This document shows positions 1 to 5,380 of a stretch of 5,380 bases of DNA, one piece after another; the stretch's first letter is position 1; each line of letters begins with the position of its first letter. Under the pieces are notes generated by a model. The model saw only the letters and a program-made list of their open reading frames with translations. It had not been told where the DNA came from and searched no databases. The position numbers and the translations under genes are program-made. Source of the stretch: Muribaculaceae bacterium (GTDB lineage: Bacteria > Bacteroidota > Bacteroidia > Bacteroidales > Muribaculaceae). The stretch lies in contig JAIDPP010000440.1 of assembly GCA_029062725.1 (NCBI GenBank), positions 1 to 5,380 on the forward strand, given 5' to 3'.

Positions 1-963
1 ATATTTCATCTTGCCGACCATACGTATAAGCTCGGGATGGAGTCCGTGGATACCGAGGTCGATGGCCGTCCGTTTGCCGGTCTCGATAATCTCCTCTTCA
101 ACCTGCTTGCGCACTTTTGCCACCACCTCTTCGATACGGGCCGGATGTATGCGGCCGTCAACAACCAGCTGATGGAGAGCGAGACGCGCGATCTCCCTTC
201 TAACGGGGTCGAAGCCGGAGAGGACGATCGCTTCCGGGGTATCGTCAACGATGATCTCGATACCGGTAGCGGCTTCAAGGGCACGGATATTCCGGCCTTC
301 TCGCCCGATGATGCGGCCCTTTATCTCATCGTTGTCAATATGGAATACGGTAACAGAATTCTCTACAGCCGTTTCTGTTGCTACTCTCTGAATCGACTGG
401 ATAACGATGCGCTTCGCCTCTTTGGAGGCTGTCATCTTGGCATCGTCCATGATATCGTTGATATATCCGGCTGCCGCTGTCTTGGCTTCATCCTTGAGGC
501 TTTCTACGAGTTTCTCCTTTGCCTCCTCGGCGGAAAGACCGGAGATACGCTCCAGCTCTTCGGTCACCTGGCGGTGACGGTGCTCGATCTCTGCGGCACG
601 GTTCTCAAGCATGGCCTCGCGGTTGTCAAGGTTATTTCTGGTGTTGTCAAGTTCGTTCTTGCGACGCTGGTTCTCACTGTGCATCTGATTTAGCTGAAGC
701 TCGCGCTGCTTGAGTCTTGATTCGGTATTCTGGATTTTCTGTAGCTTCTGGGAAGCTGTGCGTTCCGCTTCGCCTAAAATCCTGAGTTCCTCCTCCTTTG
801 CCTTAAGGATACGGTCCTTCTTGATATTATCGGCCTCGGTATTGGCCTCTTTTATGATGACGTTGGCGCGAGAATTGGCGTTCTTGCGACTGACGTTCAT
901 GGCGACCGCATATCCCGCCACAGCGGTGGCGATCGCTATGATTATCCATATTGCTGTTCCCAT
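1..963 (-). CDS. rny: Ribonuclease Y, N-terminal 321 residues (3' end beyond window)
   Basis: This is the membrane-anchored endoribonuclease that starts mRNA decay in many bacteria. I translated it by hand from the ATG at 961-963; the frame stays open for 321 codons to base 1. Residues about 3-21 form one hydrophobic membrane segment ([17 protein letters not shown]). Residues about 25-195 are a long charged, helical coiled coil. Residues about 203-268 are a KH RNA-binding domain with the hallmark [15 protein letters not shown]; its GxxG loop is G220-R-E-G223. The protein is cut at Lys-Met-Lys-Tyr, just before the HD phosphohydrolase domain, so the metal-binding catalytic residues are not in view. 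Full-length members are about 510-520 residues, so roughly 190-200 are missing. It lies 71 bases downstream of zapA on the same strand and is probably co-transcribed with it. No clear Shine-Dalgarno sequence precedes the ATG, which is normal for this phylum. The family call is very secure. Confidence 0.96.
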   Translation of the reverse strand, partial: MGTAIWIIIAIATAVAGYAVAMNVSRKNANSRANVIIKEANTEADNIKKDRILKAKEEELRILGEAERTASQKLQKIQNTESRLKQRELQLNQMHSENQRRKNELDNTRNNLDNREAMLENRAAEIEHRHRQVTEELERISGLSAEEAKEKLVESLKDEAKTAAAGYINDIMDDAKMTASKEAKRIVIQSIQRVATETAVENSVTVFHIDNDEIKGRIIGREGRNIRALEAATGIEIIVDDTPEAIVLSGFDPVRREIARLALHQLVVDGRIHPARIEEVVAKVRKQVEEEIIETGKRTAIDLGIHGLHPELIRMVGKMKY

Positions 964-973
964 TTATGTCTGT

Positions 974-1040
974 TATTGAATGTATAAGATGATTATTATG
1001 GTTTGTGGTTAATCGTCATAACATCACTGATACATCAACA
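974..1040 (-). other. Imperfect hairpin spanning the zapA stop codon and zapA-rny gap
   Basis: Read on the minus strand, TGTTGATGTAT (1030-1040) can pair with ATACATTCAATA (974-985), giving 11 base pairs including two G-U pairs and one bulged C. After a small internal loop (1026-1029 against 986-987), GATGTTAT (1018-1025) pairs with ATAATCATC (988-996), giving eight pairs with one bulge. The apical loop (997-1017) is about 21 bases. The structure includes the zapA stop codon and ends about ten bases before the rny start. It is AU-rich and lacks a U-tract, so it is not an intrinsic terminator. It could be a processing or translation-coupling element, a small 6S-like RNA, or chance pairing in AT-rich DNA. 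Confidence 0.35.
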
Positions 1041-1316
1041 TTCCAACCTGTTGAGTCCTTCCTCGCACCGGCGGGCGATCGAAAGTGCCTCGGCTTCGGC
1101 TGCGAGTTGGTCGCGATAGAAGGACGCAAAACGATAGACGATCATGGCGAGAAGCTCGCGTTCATCCTTCTGCGGATATTTCCTTCTGAAATCCCTGAAG
1201 ATTTTATCTATCTCATTCTCGGTGTCGCGTATGAAATCCTGTCTATGGAAGGGGACGGTCAGATTTACTGTCTGCCCTCCTATCTTAATCGACATATTGA
1301 CTTTTCCAGGCTCCAT
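1035..1316 (-). CDS. zapA: Cell division protein ZapA
   Basis: ZapA is a small cytoplasmic protein that binds FtsZ and bundles its filaments in the Z-ring. The 93-residue product has the family layout. A short beta-rich head (MSIKIGGQTVNLTVP, residues 8-22) is followed by a helical stretch with the charged RDFRRKYPQKDERELLAM pattern (41-58), then a long C-terminal helix (about 58-92) that drives dimer and tetramer formation in known ZapAs. The ATG at 1314-1316 gives 93 residues. The in-frame ATG at residue 8 (1293-1295) would give 86 and begins right at the first beta strand, as many homologues do, so the start is uncertain by seven residues. It begins 24 bases after the stop of the upstream coiled-coil gene and is followed by rny, which suggests one transcript. 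Its last codons form part of the hairpin described at 974-1040. The family call is firm, though ZapA sequences diverge widely. Confidence 0.88.
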   Translation of the reverse strand: MEPGKVNMSIKIGGQTVNLTVPFHRQDFIRDTENEIDKIFRDFRRKYPQKDERELLAMIVYRFASFYRDQLAAEAEALSIARRCEEGLNRLEC

Positions 1317-1340
1317 GTTTCAAAACCGAATATGTGAATT

Positions 1341-1634
1341 TTATTCCTTAAGCATTTCAATGCAACGGTCAATGTTGCGTATCAGCTGGCCTATCAGGCG
1401 TCTCGCGTCGATAATCGTGTCGGGGTTCTGCGCCAGTCGGTGAGAAACTGCAAGAAACTCGGAATCCGTCTTTGCACGGTCACGTTCCATACGCGTCTCT
1501 TCGATAGTGCGTCGCAACGATTCATTCTCTTCCTCAAGCATCCTGTTTCGTACACGCAACGAACTGACGCTTTCATTCAAAGCGTCGATCTTCACCTGTA
1601 GGGATTCAAGGACTGTCAGAAGAGTTGATGCCAT
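1341..1634 (-). CDS. Small coiled-coil protein upstream of zapA (possible ZapB-like partner)
   Basis: This is a 97-residue cytoplasmic protein with no signal peptide or membrane segment. From the ATG at 1632-1634, leucines fall exactly every seven residues: L5, L12, L19, L26, L33 and L40. The second core position is filled by L9, I16, V23, N30, N37 and I44. That makes a textbook leucine-zipper coiled coil over residues about 5-60. A break with Asn-Pro (70-71) follows, then a C-terminal helix (DARRLIGQLIRNIDRCIEML, 76-95). The frame can be extended three codons to a TTG at 1643, but the promoter at 1651-1682 leaves almost no leader for that start, so I chose the ATG. The gene ends 24 bases before zapA. 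Proteins of this kind are usually annotated hypothetical. Its size and coil recall E. coli ZapB (about 81 residues), but that is analogy and not detected homology. Confidence 0.85.
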   Translation of the reverse strand: MASTLLTVLESLQVKIDALNESVSSLRVRNRMLEEENESLRRTIEETRMERDRAKTDSEFLAVSHRLAQNPDTIIDARRLIGQLIRNIDRCIEMLKE

Positions 1635-1650
1635 CAGTGCCAATTTTCTA

Positions 1651-1682
1651 CAAAATTAATTAAAAAAAGCGTAACCGCCAAC
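1651..1682 (-). promoter_or_regulatory. Bacteroidota-type promoter for the coiled-coil/zapA/rny cluster
   Basis: On the minus strand the gap after lptD reads GTTGG (1678-1682), a 19-base spacer, then TAATTTTG (1651-1658). This is a full match to the TAnnTTTG -7 box, with a TTG-type -33 box at the expected distance. The ATG of the coiled-coil gene follows 16 bases after the -7 box, so the leader would be only about 10-12 bases. The spacer contains a run of seven T after a tiny GCG-GTTA-CGC stem. That stem is too short to call a terminator, so some read-through from lptD is also possible. Confidence 0.6.
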
Positions 1683-1686
1683 TATT

Positions 1687-4542
1687 TTAATACCATTTGA
1701 TACCGTTATTGGCGGAAGAGCGCTTGTCGTATTTGAGGTCTTTGAGGAGAGATGACTTCACTGCGATGTGGAAGTTGTATGATTTATAAGGTCCTACGGG
1801 CACGAAGGCGGCTGTCATGGTGAAACAGTGAAGGTCGCGCGAAATGCTGCAGTTCATATATGCCAGCTTCTTCGCGTCGAAGTCATAGGAGGCTGAGAAG
1901 GAGAAGTTCCAGTTTTTTGTCGGTCTTATCGATCCGTTGAACGACAGGTTCTGGTTCCATCTTCCGTCATATTCCATCTTTACCGGATTGAACGCTCCGT
2001 ATCCATAGCTTACCGAATAGTTCACCGACAGGCTCCACGGACACTCCCATTTGGCATAACCGTCGTAGCCGGCTTCCTCCGTATCTTCATATCTTTGCCT
2101 TCGTCGAGCTTCGGTCCGGCCTGTAAAGGCATCCTCTTCCTCATTGTCGGGATAGTCGTCGCCTAAGTCGTTGGAATTCCGGCTTTGGCTGTCGGCGTTT
2201 TCATTCTTTCGGCGGAATGTGTCGTTGTTGAAGGTATAGGAGAATGAAGTTCCTGCCGAGGCAAGACGGAAGAGTCCTTTCCCCTCTTGTATTCTCAGGC
2301 GGTCGGCCTTATACGGGCTTCCGCTTTCATTCAGGCGGTAGATGTAGGGATCCCAGCTCGTGTTGAGGTTGAGGTTGAAGTTCTTTACCAGGCGAAGAAG
2401 GATGTTCGCCTGCATCGGGGAAAGACGAAGCGAGTCGGCCGCGAAGTTATAGCTTTGAGAGAAGGAGAGGTTCTCGATAAGTGAAATTTTCTTTACTCCT
2501 GTTGAATCGGCTTCGCTTTTTACCTTCATCTCGAGGTTGTTTGACAGGCCCCACGTCACGGCCCCGCTCTTCCCTCGGCCGGGAACTCCGAAGATGCCGT
2601 GGGAGAAATAGGAATAATCCACCCGACGGTTATATCCTGCCTGGTCCGTATAGACATAATAGTCGTAGGCTCCCCACATTGGATTGCCGAAGTCGGGCTG
2701 CCAGTTGAAGGAAACAGTCGGAGTCATGACGTGGCGTATCATCTGCACCTTGTCGCCGAATATCTTCAGAGGCTTGTAGAAGCCATAGACTTTCGTATCG
2801 AATGATAATGATGCGTTGAAGTCGAAGATATTGTAGAATCCGAATGTTGTATCCTGCACCTCCCGCGAAGCCTGATCGTCCCATTGACGGCGTATCTTGC
2901 TTGTGTACATTCGGTCGTTGAGCGTTATGGAAGGAGAGAGGTTAATATATTTGAAGAGCGAGAATGTCGCGCTGACCGGAACATAATGTTTCAGGCCATT
3001 ACGCCAGTCTTTAAGCAGGGATTTCTGAAAGAAAACGTTCTGCGGCGAGGTGAGCGAGTTCTGGAACTGGCCGGAGTAGGAGAGACGGATTTTTTCATAC
3101 CATTTCTCTCCTCCGACCGCTTTCTTACGCTTGAACGGTGCAAGCTGACTCATCGAGACGTTCAGGTTAGGGAAAGAGACGGCCAGCGTGGAGTCCTGGC
3201 TTCGCTGGGTGATGTTGGCTGTGGCCGAGAAGCTCCATTTTGAGTTGGGAATACGGTAAGTCAGGTTGACGGTCGATGACTTCGTGTTCTCCGTGAAGGA
3301 GTTGTTGTAATAGGAATTGAGGTCATTGCGCGAATAACCTGAGGTTGCGAAATTGACCGACGCTGAAAAAGAGAGGTTCGGATTGGCTTTCTGATCCTGC
3401 GAATGGCTCCAGATCACCTGGAAGTTCTTCATCTTCATATAGTCGGGTGTTCCCTTATCTCCGGTAATGGTCTGAAGGAAGGATACATCGAACGACCCCC
3501 GGAAACGGTAACGCTTCACGTATGAGGAGTGGCCAGTGAGGCACCAGGAGCCTTTGGTATAAATCTCTCCGCGCAAGGCGAGGTCAACATTGTCGTTGAT
3601 AGCAAAATAGTAGCCTCCGTCGCGCAGATAGAATCCTTTGTTGTAATCGTCGCCGAATGAAGGGAAGATCACACCCGAGGAGTATTTTTCGGAGAAGGGG
3701 AAGTAGCCGAAGGGGAGGGCAAGCGGGAGTGGGATGCCCATAAGCACCATATATCCTGGGCCGGTCACCACATCTTTCTTAGGTCGCACTTTAGCGCGGG
3801 TCAGCTGGAAATAGAAGTGAGGGTCGTCATGGTCATCGCAAGTTGTATATCGCCCGTCTTCCACATAGAATGAGCCGTCTTCCATCTTCTTCGCTTTTCC
3901 TCCGGTAAGATAGCCGTCCTGTTGCTCGGTGATGACATCGGTGATGAAGCCACGTTCAGACTTGAAATTATACTTCATGGTCTTGGATTCATATTCTCCC
4001 CCCTTATCTTTGAAAATGGGGTTTCCTGTCACGACTCCGGTAGAATCGATTCTTCCGGCGGCATAAACCGTTGAGGAATCCATCTCCATGCGTATCTGGT
4101 CGGCGTTGACCTTGAATTCCGAATAATCTATTGTGGAGTTTCCGTAGAGATAGGCATTATCCTGTCCGATAAGGATAAGGGAATCTTTGGCCGAGAAATG
4201 GACCACGTTGTCGATATCTACCTTGTCATACCTTATCTTCGAGATCTTTCCTCTTGCTGTATCGAGAGGCTCGCGTTCGTTGAGAGCCTCCGGTTCCCGC
4301 AGAGAATCGAGCGCGACTTCAAGCGTGTCAGCCTCGATGTCGAAATTGCTCTCCAATCCCTCGATCGAATCGGCCAGCGACACGAAATCATCCGACACCG
4401 TGGTATCGGCATCGGAGGCACTCTCCGGCTCCCCTGATCGGGGACGGGAAGATTCTGTGCGGGAATAAGCAAGCCCGACAATAATCAGGGCCGTGATATA
4501 TAGCAGTAGTCGTCTCAAGAAACGTGTCGGATTGAATTTCAA
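1687..4542 (-). CDS. lptD: LPS-assembly outer membrane protein LptD (OstA family)
   Basis: LptD is the outer-membrane barrel that, with the lipoprotein LptE, inserts lipopolysaccharide into the outer leaflet. The 951-residue product opens with a signal peptide (MKFNPTRFLRRLLLYITALI plus IVGLAYS). A 70-residue acidic Ser/Asp/Glu-rich linker follows (about 28-97). Then comes the OstA-type periplasmic domain (about 98-250), with short repeated beta motifs and the family signature GRYTTCDDHDDPHFYF (230-245). The lead-in to the barrel (GIPLPLALPFGYFPFSEKYSSGVIFPSFG, 269-297, key residues P271, P277, F282 and G290) is typical of LptD. About 300-951 is a beta barrel with alternating aromatic residues, ending in Trp-Tyr. 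A charged loop rich in Asp, Glu and Arg sits at 776-830. Cysteines are at 235, 334, 833, 898 and 906. The start is TTG (4540-4542). No in-frame ATG lies between the upstream stop (4621-4623) and this codon, and the first internal Met (152) would lose the signal peptide. AAAGG lies four bases upstream. Confidence 0.94.
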   Translation of the reverse strand: MKFNPTRFLRRLLLYITALIIVGLAYSRTESSRPRSGEPESASDADTTVSDDFVSLADSIEGLESNFDIEADTLEVALDSLREPEALNEREPLDTARGKISKIRYDKVDIDNVVHFSAKDSLILIGQDNAYLYGNSTIDYSEFKVNADQIRMEMDSSTVYAAGRIDSTGVVTGNPIFKDKGGEYESKTMKYNFKSERGFITDVITEQQDGYLTGGKAKKMEDGSFYVEDGRYTTCDDHDDPHFYFQLTRAKVRPKKDVVTGPGYMVLMGIPLPLALPFGYFPFSEKYSSGVIFPSFGDDYNKGFYLRDGGYYFAINDNVDLALRGEIYTKGSWCLTGHSSYVKRYRFRGSFDVSFLQTITGDKGTPDYMKMKNFQVIWSHSQDQKANPNLSFSASVNFATSGYSRNDLNSYYNNSFTENTKSSTVNLTYRIPNSKWSFSATANITQRSQDSTLAVSFPNLNVSMSQLAPFKRKKAVGGEKWYEKIRLSYSGQFQNSLTSPQNVFFQKSLLKDWRNGLKHYVPVSATFSLFKYINLSPSITLNDRMYTSKIRRQWDDQASREVQDTTFGFYNIFDFNASLSFDTKVYGFYKPLKIFGDKVQMIRHVMTPTVSFNWQPDFGNPMWGAYDYYVYTDQAGYNRRVDYSYFSHGIFGVPGRGKSGAVTWGLSNNLEMKVKSEADSTGVKKISLIENLSFSQSYNFAADSLRLSPMQANILLRLVKNFNLNLNTSWDPYIYRLNESGSPYKADRLRIQEGKGLFRLASAGTSFSYTFNNDTFRRKNENADSQSRNSNDLGDDYPDNEEEDAFTGRTEARRRQRYEDTEEAGYDGYAKWECPWSLSVNYSVSYGYGAFNPVKMEYDGRWNQNLSFNGSIRPTKNWNFSFSASYDFDAKKLAYMNCSISRDLHCFTMTAAFVPVGPYKSYNFHIAVKSSLLKDLKYDKRSSANNGIKWY

Positions 4543-4546
4543 AAGG

Positions 4547-4556
4547 CCTTTCCCTT
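4547..4556 (-). promoter_or_regulatory. Shine-Dalgarno-like site supporting the TTG start of lptD
   Basis: On the minus strand the ten bases AAGGGAAAGG end four bases before the TTG at 4540-4542. They offer two purine-rich matches to the 16S tail: AAGGG with a 9-base spacer and AAAGG with a 4-base spacer. Bacteroidota genes often lack such a site, so its presence helps justify the non-ATG start. The site also sits inside the 10-base palindrome AAAGGCCTTT (4542-4551). Confidence 0.5.
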
Positions 4557-4579
4557 GTTTTGTGACTTCAGGCTTAGGA

Positions 4580-4605
4580 AACGCCTTTTTTTGAAAAACG
4601 CGGTT
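4580..4605 (-). other. Possible leader hairpin of lptD mRNA
   Basis: In the predicted lptD leader, AACCGCGTTTTT pairs imperfectly with AAAAAGGCGTT across a CAA loop: AA and CGC with GCG and TT, a bulged C, a G-G mismatch, then five T-A pairs. It lies between the predicted transcription start (about 4610) and the ribosome site. There is no U-tract and no match to a riboswitch that I recognise. Much of the stem is A/T, so its stability is modest and its role unknown. Confidence 0.25.
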
Positions 4606-4615
4606 AAAGCAGATG

Positions 4616-4651
4616 CAAAGTTAGATAAACTTCAAGAATTGCACAACAAAA
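4616..4651 (-). promoter_or_regulatory. Bacteroidota-type promoter of lptD
   Basis: On the minus strand TAACTTTG (4616-4623) is a perfect TAnnTTTG -7 box. Nineteen bases upstream lies TTTTGTTGT (4643-4651), which supplies the TTG-type -33 box. The predicted start of transcription is about 4609-4612, giving a leader of roughly 65-70 bases to the TTG start. The -7 box immediately follows the terminator of the upstream gene, so lptD appears to be transcribed independently of the lipoprotein gene. Confidence 0.7.
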
Positions 4652-4660
4652 GATTGTTAA

Positions 4661-4693
4661 AAATGAAAAAGGGAAGCCTCCTCGACTTCCCTT
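4661..4693 (-). terminator. Intrinsic terminator downstream of the lipoprotein gene
   Basis: On the minus strand AAGGGAAG (4686-4693) pairs perfectly with CTTCCCTT (4669-4676) around a 9-base loop. A T-rich tract follows, TTTTT-CA-TTT through 4661. This is a standard rho-independent terminator for leftward transcription. It lies about 165 bases after the lipoprotein stop and just upstream of the lptD promoter, so it separates the two units. The plus strand has no T-tract, so it is not bidirectional. Confidence 0.75.
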
Positions 4694-4858
4694 CCTTGTG
4701 TCTTCCGGCCGAAAGACTGTGTGTCCTCATATTTGAATTTACTTAGTGTGGAGGTGTTGGAGCTATGAGAATCCAACAAAGTTTTCGATAGTATCAATAG
4801 TAGTTTTTAGTGTGTTTTTATTCCTTTCGATGGTCGGCTTCTATCTTTATGCATTTTA
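4694..4858 (-). other. Structured 3' untranslated region or small-RNA candidate
   Basis: This 165-base stretch between the lipoprotein stop and the terminator has no convincing reading frame. On the minus strand it folds into two further hairpins before the terminator. The first is TGTTGGA (4772-4778) with TCCAACA (4755-4761), seven perfect pairs with a 10-base loop. The second is GTCTTTC (4711-4717) with GGAAGAC (4700-4706), seven pairs including one G-U around a GGCC loop. I found no good TAnnTTTG promoter inside it; the nearest is AAACTTTG at 4776-4783, with one mismatch and no -33 box. It is most simply a long 3' untranslated region of the lipoprotein mRNA, though a small RNA processed from that end is possible. 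Confidence 0.4.
4785..4802 (-). repeat. Tandem 9-base direct repeat
   Basis: On the minus strand TACTATTGA (4794-4802) is followed immediately by TACTATCGA (4785-4793), differing at one base. The junction also contains the short palindrome GATACTATC (4787-4795). It could be a protein-binding site or chance. Only two copies exist, so it is not an array. Confidence 0.35.
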
Positions 4859-5335
4859 TTAGTCGGGAGTGACGCGGAATCTCTGGGTGTAAGTCCCGAG
4901 CTCGGCTCCTTCAGGAAGGTCGTCAAGAGAGGGTACGACAGTGAATACATATTGCACGTTGTCGGGGAGAACTGTGTTGTCAAGCTGTACGATTCCGAAG
5001 AACATTCCCAGAGTGTGGGTGCCGGATTCGAGAGTGCGTGTATCGAAACGACCCTTGTAAGGAGCGAATGAAGAGCGGCTGTTCATGCGGGAGTCGATTG
5101 CGTATTCAACTTGCGAGATAGACTTCGTGGTGCCTGTGGCGGAGCTGAAAGAAATACTTTCCACTTTGAGCGGATATGTCTGTGTAGCGTAGATTATTCC
5201 GTTTACAACTGCCACATTATCAAAGGTAACTGTGATGTTGCAGTCGGTGGTTACGGGCGCTTCTTCGCTTGAGGAGCAGGAGGTCATGAGTCCGAGAGAG
5301 AGGAGGAGGCCGAGGAGTATAAACAGATTCTTCAT
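4859..5335 (-). CDS. Putative surface lipoprotein of unknown function
   Basis: This is a 158-residue protein with a lipoprotein signal. The start MKNLF and a hydrophobic stretch (ILLGLLLSLGL) lead to the lipobox-like LMTSC, with lipidation expected at Cys20. The residues after it are SSSEE. An acidic pair close to the lipidated cysteine resembles the Bacteroidota lipoprotein export signal, so the protein may sit on the cell surface; this is inference. The mature part (about 31-158) is rich in alternating hydrophobic and polar residues (ITVTFDNVAVV, QYVFTVVP, QRFRVTPD) and reads as an all-beta, immunoglobulin-like domain. The segment ESGTHTLGMFFG (103-114) is typical of beta-sandwich folds. 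I see no catalytic motif and do not recognise the family. The ATG at 5333-5335 is the natural start given the signal peptide. Only 45 bases upstream are visible and they show no clear promoter. It ends about 165 bases before its terminator and seems to be transcribed separately from lptD. Confidence 0.85.
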   Translation of the reverse strand: MKNLFILLGLLLSLGLMTSCSSSEEAPVTTDCNITVTFDNVAVVNGIIYATQTYPLKVESISFSSATGTTKSISQVEYAIDSRMNSRSSFAPYKGRFDTRTLESGTHTLGMFFGIVQLDNTVLPDNVQYVFTVVPSLDDLPEGAELGTYTQRFRVTPD

Positions 5336-5380
5336 AGCTTAATGTTTTAGGAGTAATTACGATGTTTGTTTGTCTTATTT

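Noticed and set aside
37..693. 218-codon plus-strand open frame
   Set aside because: It lies entirely antisense to the unmistakable RNase Y coding sequence, including the KH domain, and its translation resembles no family.
1659..1677. Possible terminator for lptD (GCG-GTTA-CGC followed by seven T)
   Set aside because: The stem is only three base pairs with at most one extra wobble pair, too weak to call; the T-run lies in the spacer of a better-supported promoter.
2350..2380. Short repeats of GGTTGA on the plus strand
   Set aside because: They come from the coding sequence for the alternating Asn-Leu residues of an LptD barrel strand (NFNLNLN), not from an independent repeat.
2884..3243. 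119-codon plus-strand open frame
   Set aside because: It is antisense to the LptD barrel region, and its translation shows no signal, domain or ribosome site.
4555..4746. 63-codon plus-strand frame in the intergenic region
   Set aside because: It runs antisense through the lptD promoter and the lipoprotein terminator, has no promoter or ribosome site, and gives an unremarkable sequence.
4755..4803. Resemblance of GTTGGAGCTATGAGAATCCAAC to a Cas9-type guide RNA repeat
   Set aside because: There is only one copy, no spacer array and no cas gene, and the similarity is limited to a few bases around GGAGCTA.
4807..4854. 15-codon minus-strand frame (MHKDRSRPSKGIKTH) four bases after the lipoprotein stop
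   Set aside because: It has no ribosome site, is very short and is not recognisable; a frame this short is expected by chance. It is not a leader peptide for lptD because a terminator and a separate promoter lie between.

Overview
The window looks like ordinary chromosomal DNA from a Bacteroidota bacterium, most likely order Bacteroidales. Three things point there: the LptD-like outer-membrane protein is of the Bacteroidota type, the gene order (coiled-coil protein, zapA, rny) fits that phylum, and two intergenic promoters match the Bacteroidota -7/-33 consensus (TAnnTTTG with a TTG-type box 19 bases upstream). The genus cannot be fixed from the sequence. All five protein genes lie on the minus strand, so transcription runs from the right edge to the left. 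There is no insertion sequence, CRISPR array, tRNA, rRNA or phage gene.

In transcription order, the first gene (4859-5335) encodes a small 158-residue lipoprotein of unknown function. Next comes a 316-base intergenic stretch (4543-4858). It holds a roughly 165-base untranslated or structured region, a clear intrinsic terminator (about 4661-4693), and a strong Bacteroidota-type promoter (4616-4651) with a leader of about 65-70 bases. Then comes a complete 951-residue LptD/OstA-family protein (1687-4542), which places lipopolysaccharide in the outer membrane. It starts at TTG, and no in-frame ATG is available upstream.

After a 52-base gap with its own promoter (1651-1682) comes a compact cluster: a 97-residue leucine-zipper-like coiled-coil protein (1341-1634), the division protein ZapA (1035-1316), and the N-terminal two thirds of ribonuclease Y (1-963, cut by the window edge just before its HD catalytic domain). 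The genes thus cover envelope assembly (lipoprotein, LptD), Z-ring support (ZapA and perhaps its coiled-coil neighbour) and mRNA turnover (RNase Y).

No previously undescribed multi-gene system is evident. The points most worth a second look are small: the textbook coiled coil beside zapA as a possible ZapB-like partner, a long imperfect hairpin in the zapA-rny gap that includes the zapA stop codon, a row of three hairpins downstream of the lipoprotein gene, and the TTG start of lptD.
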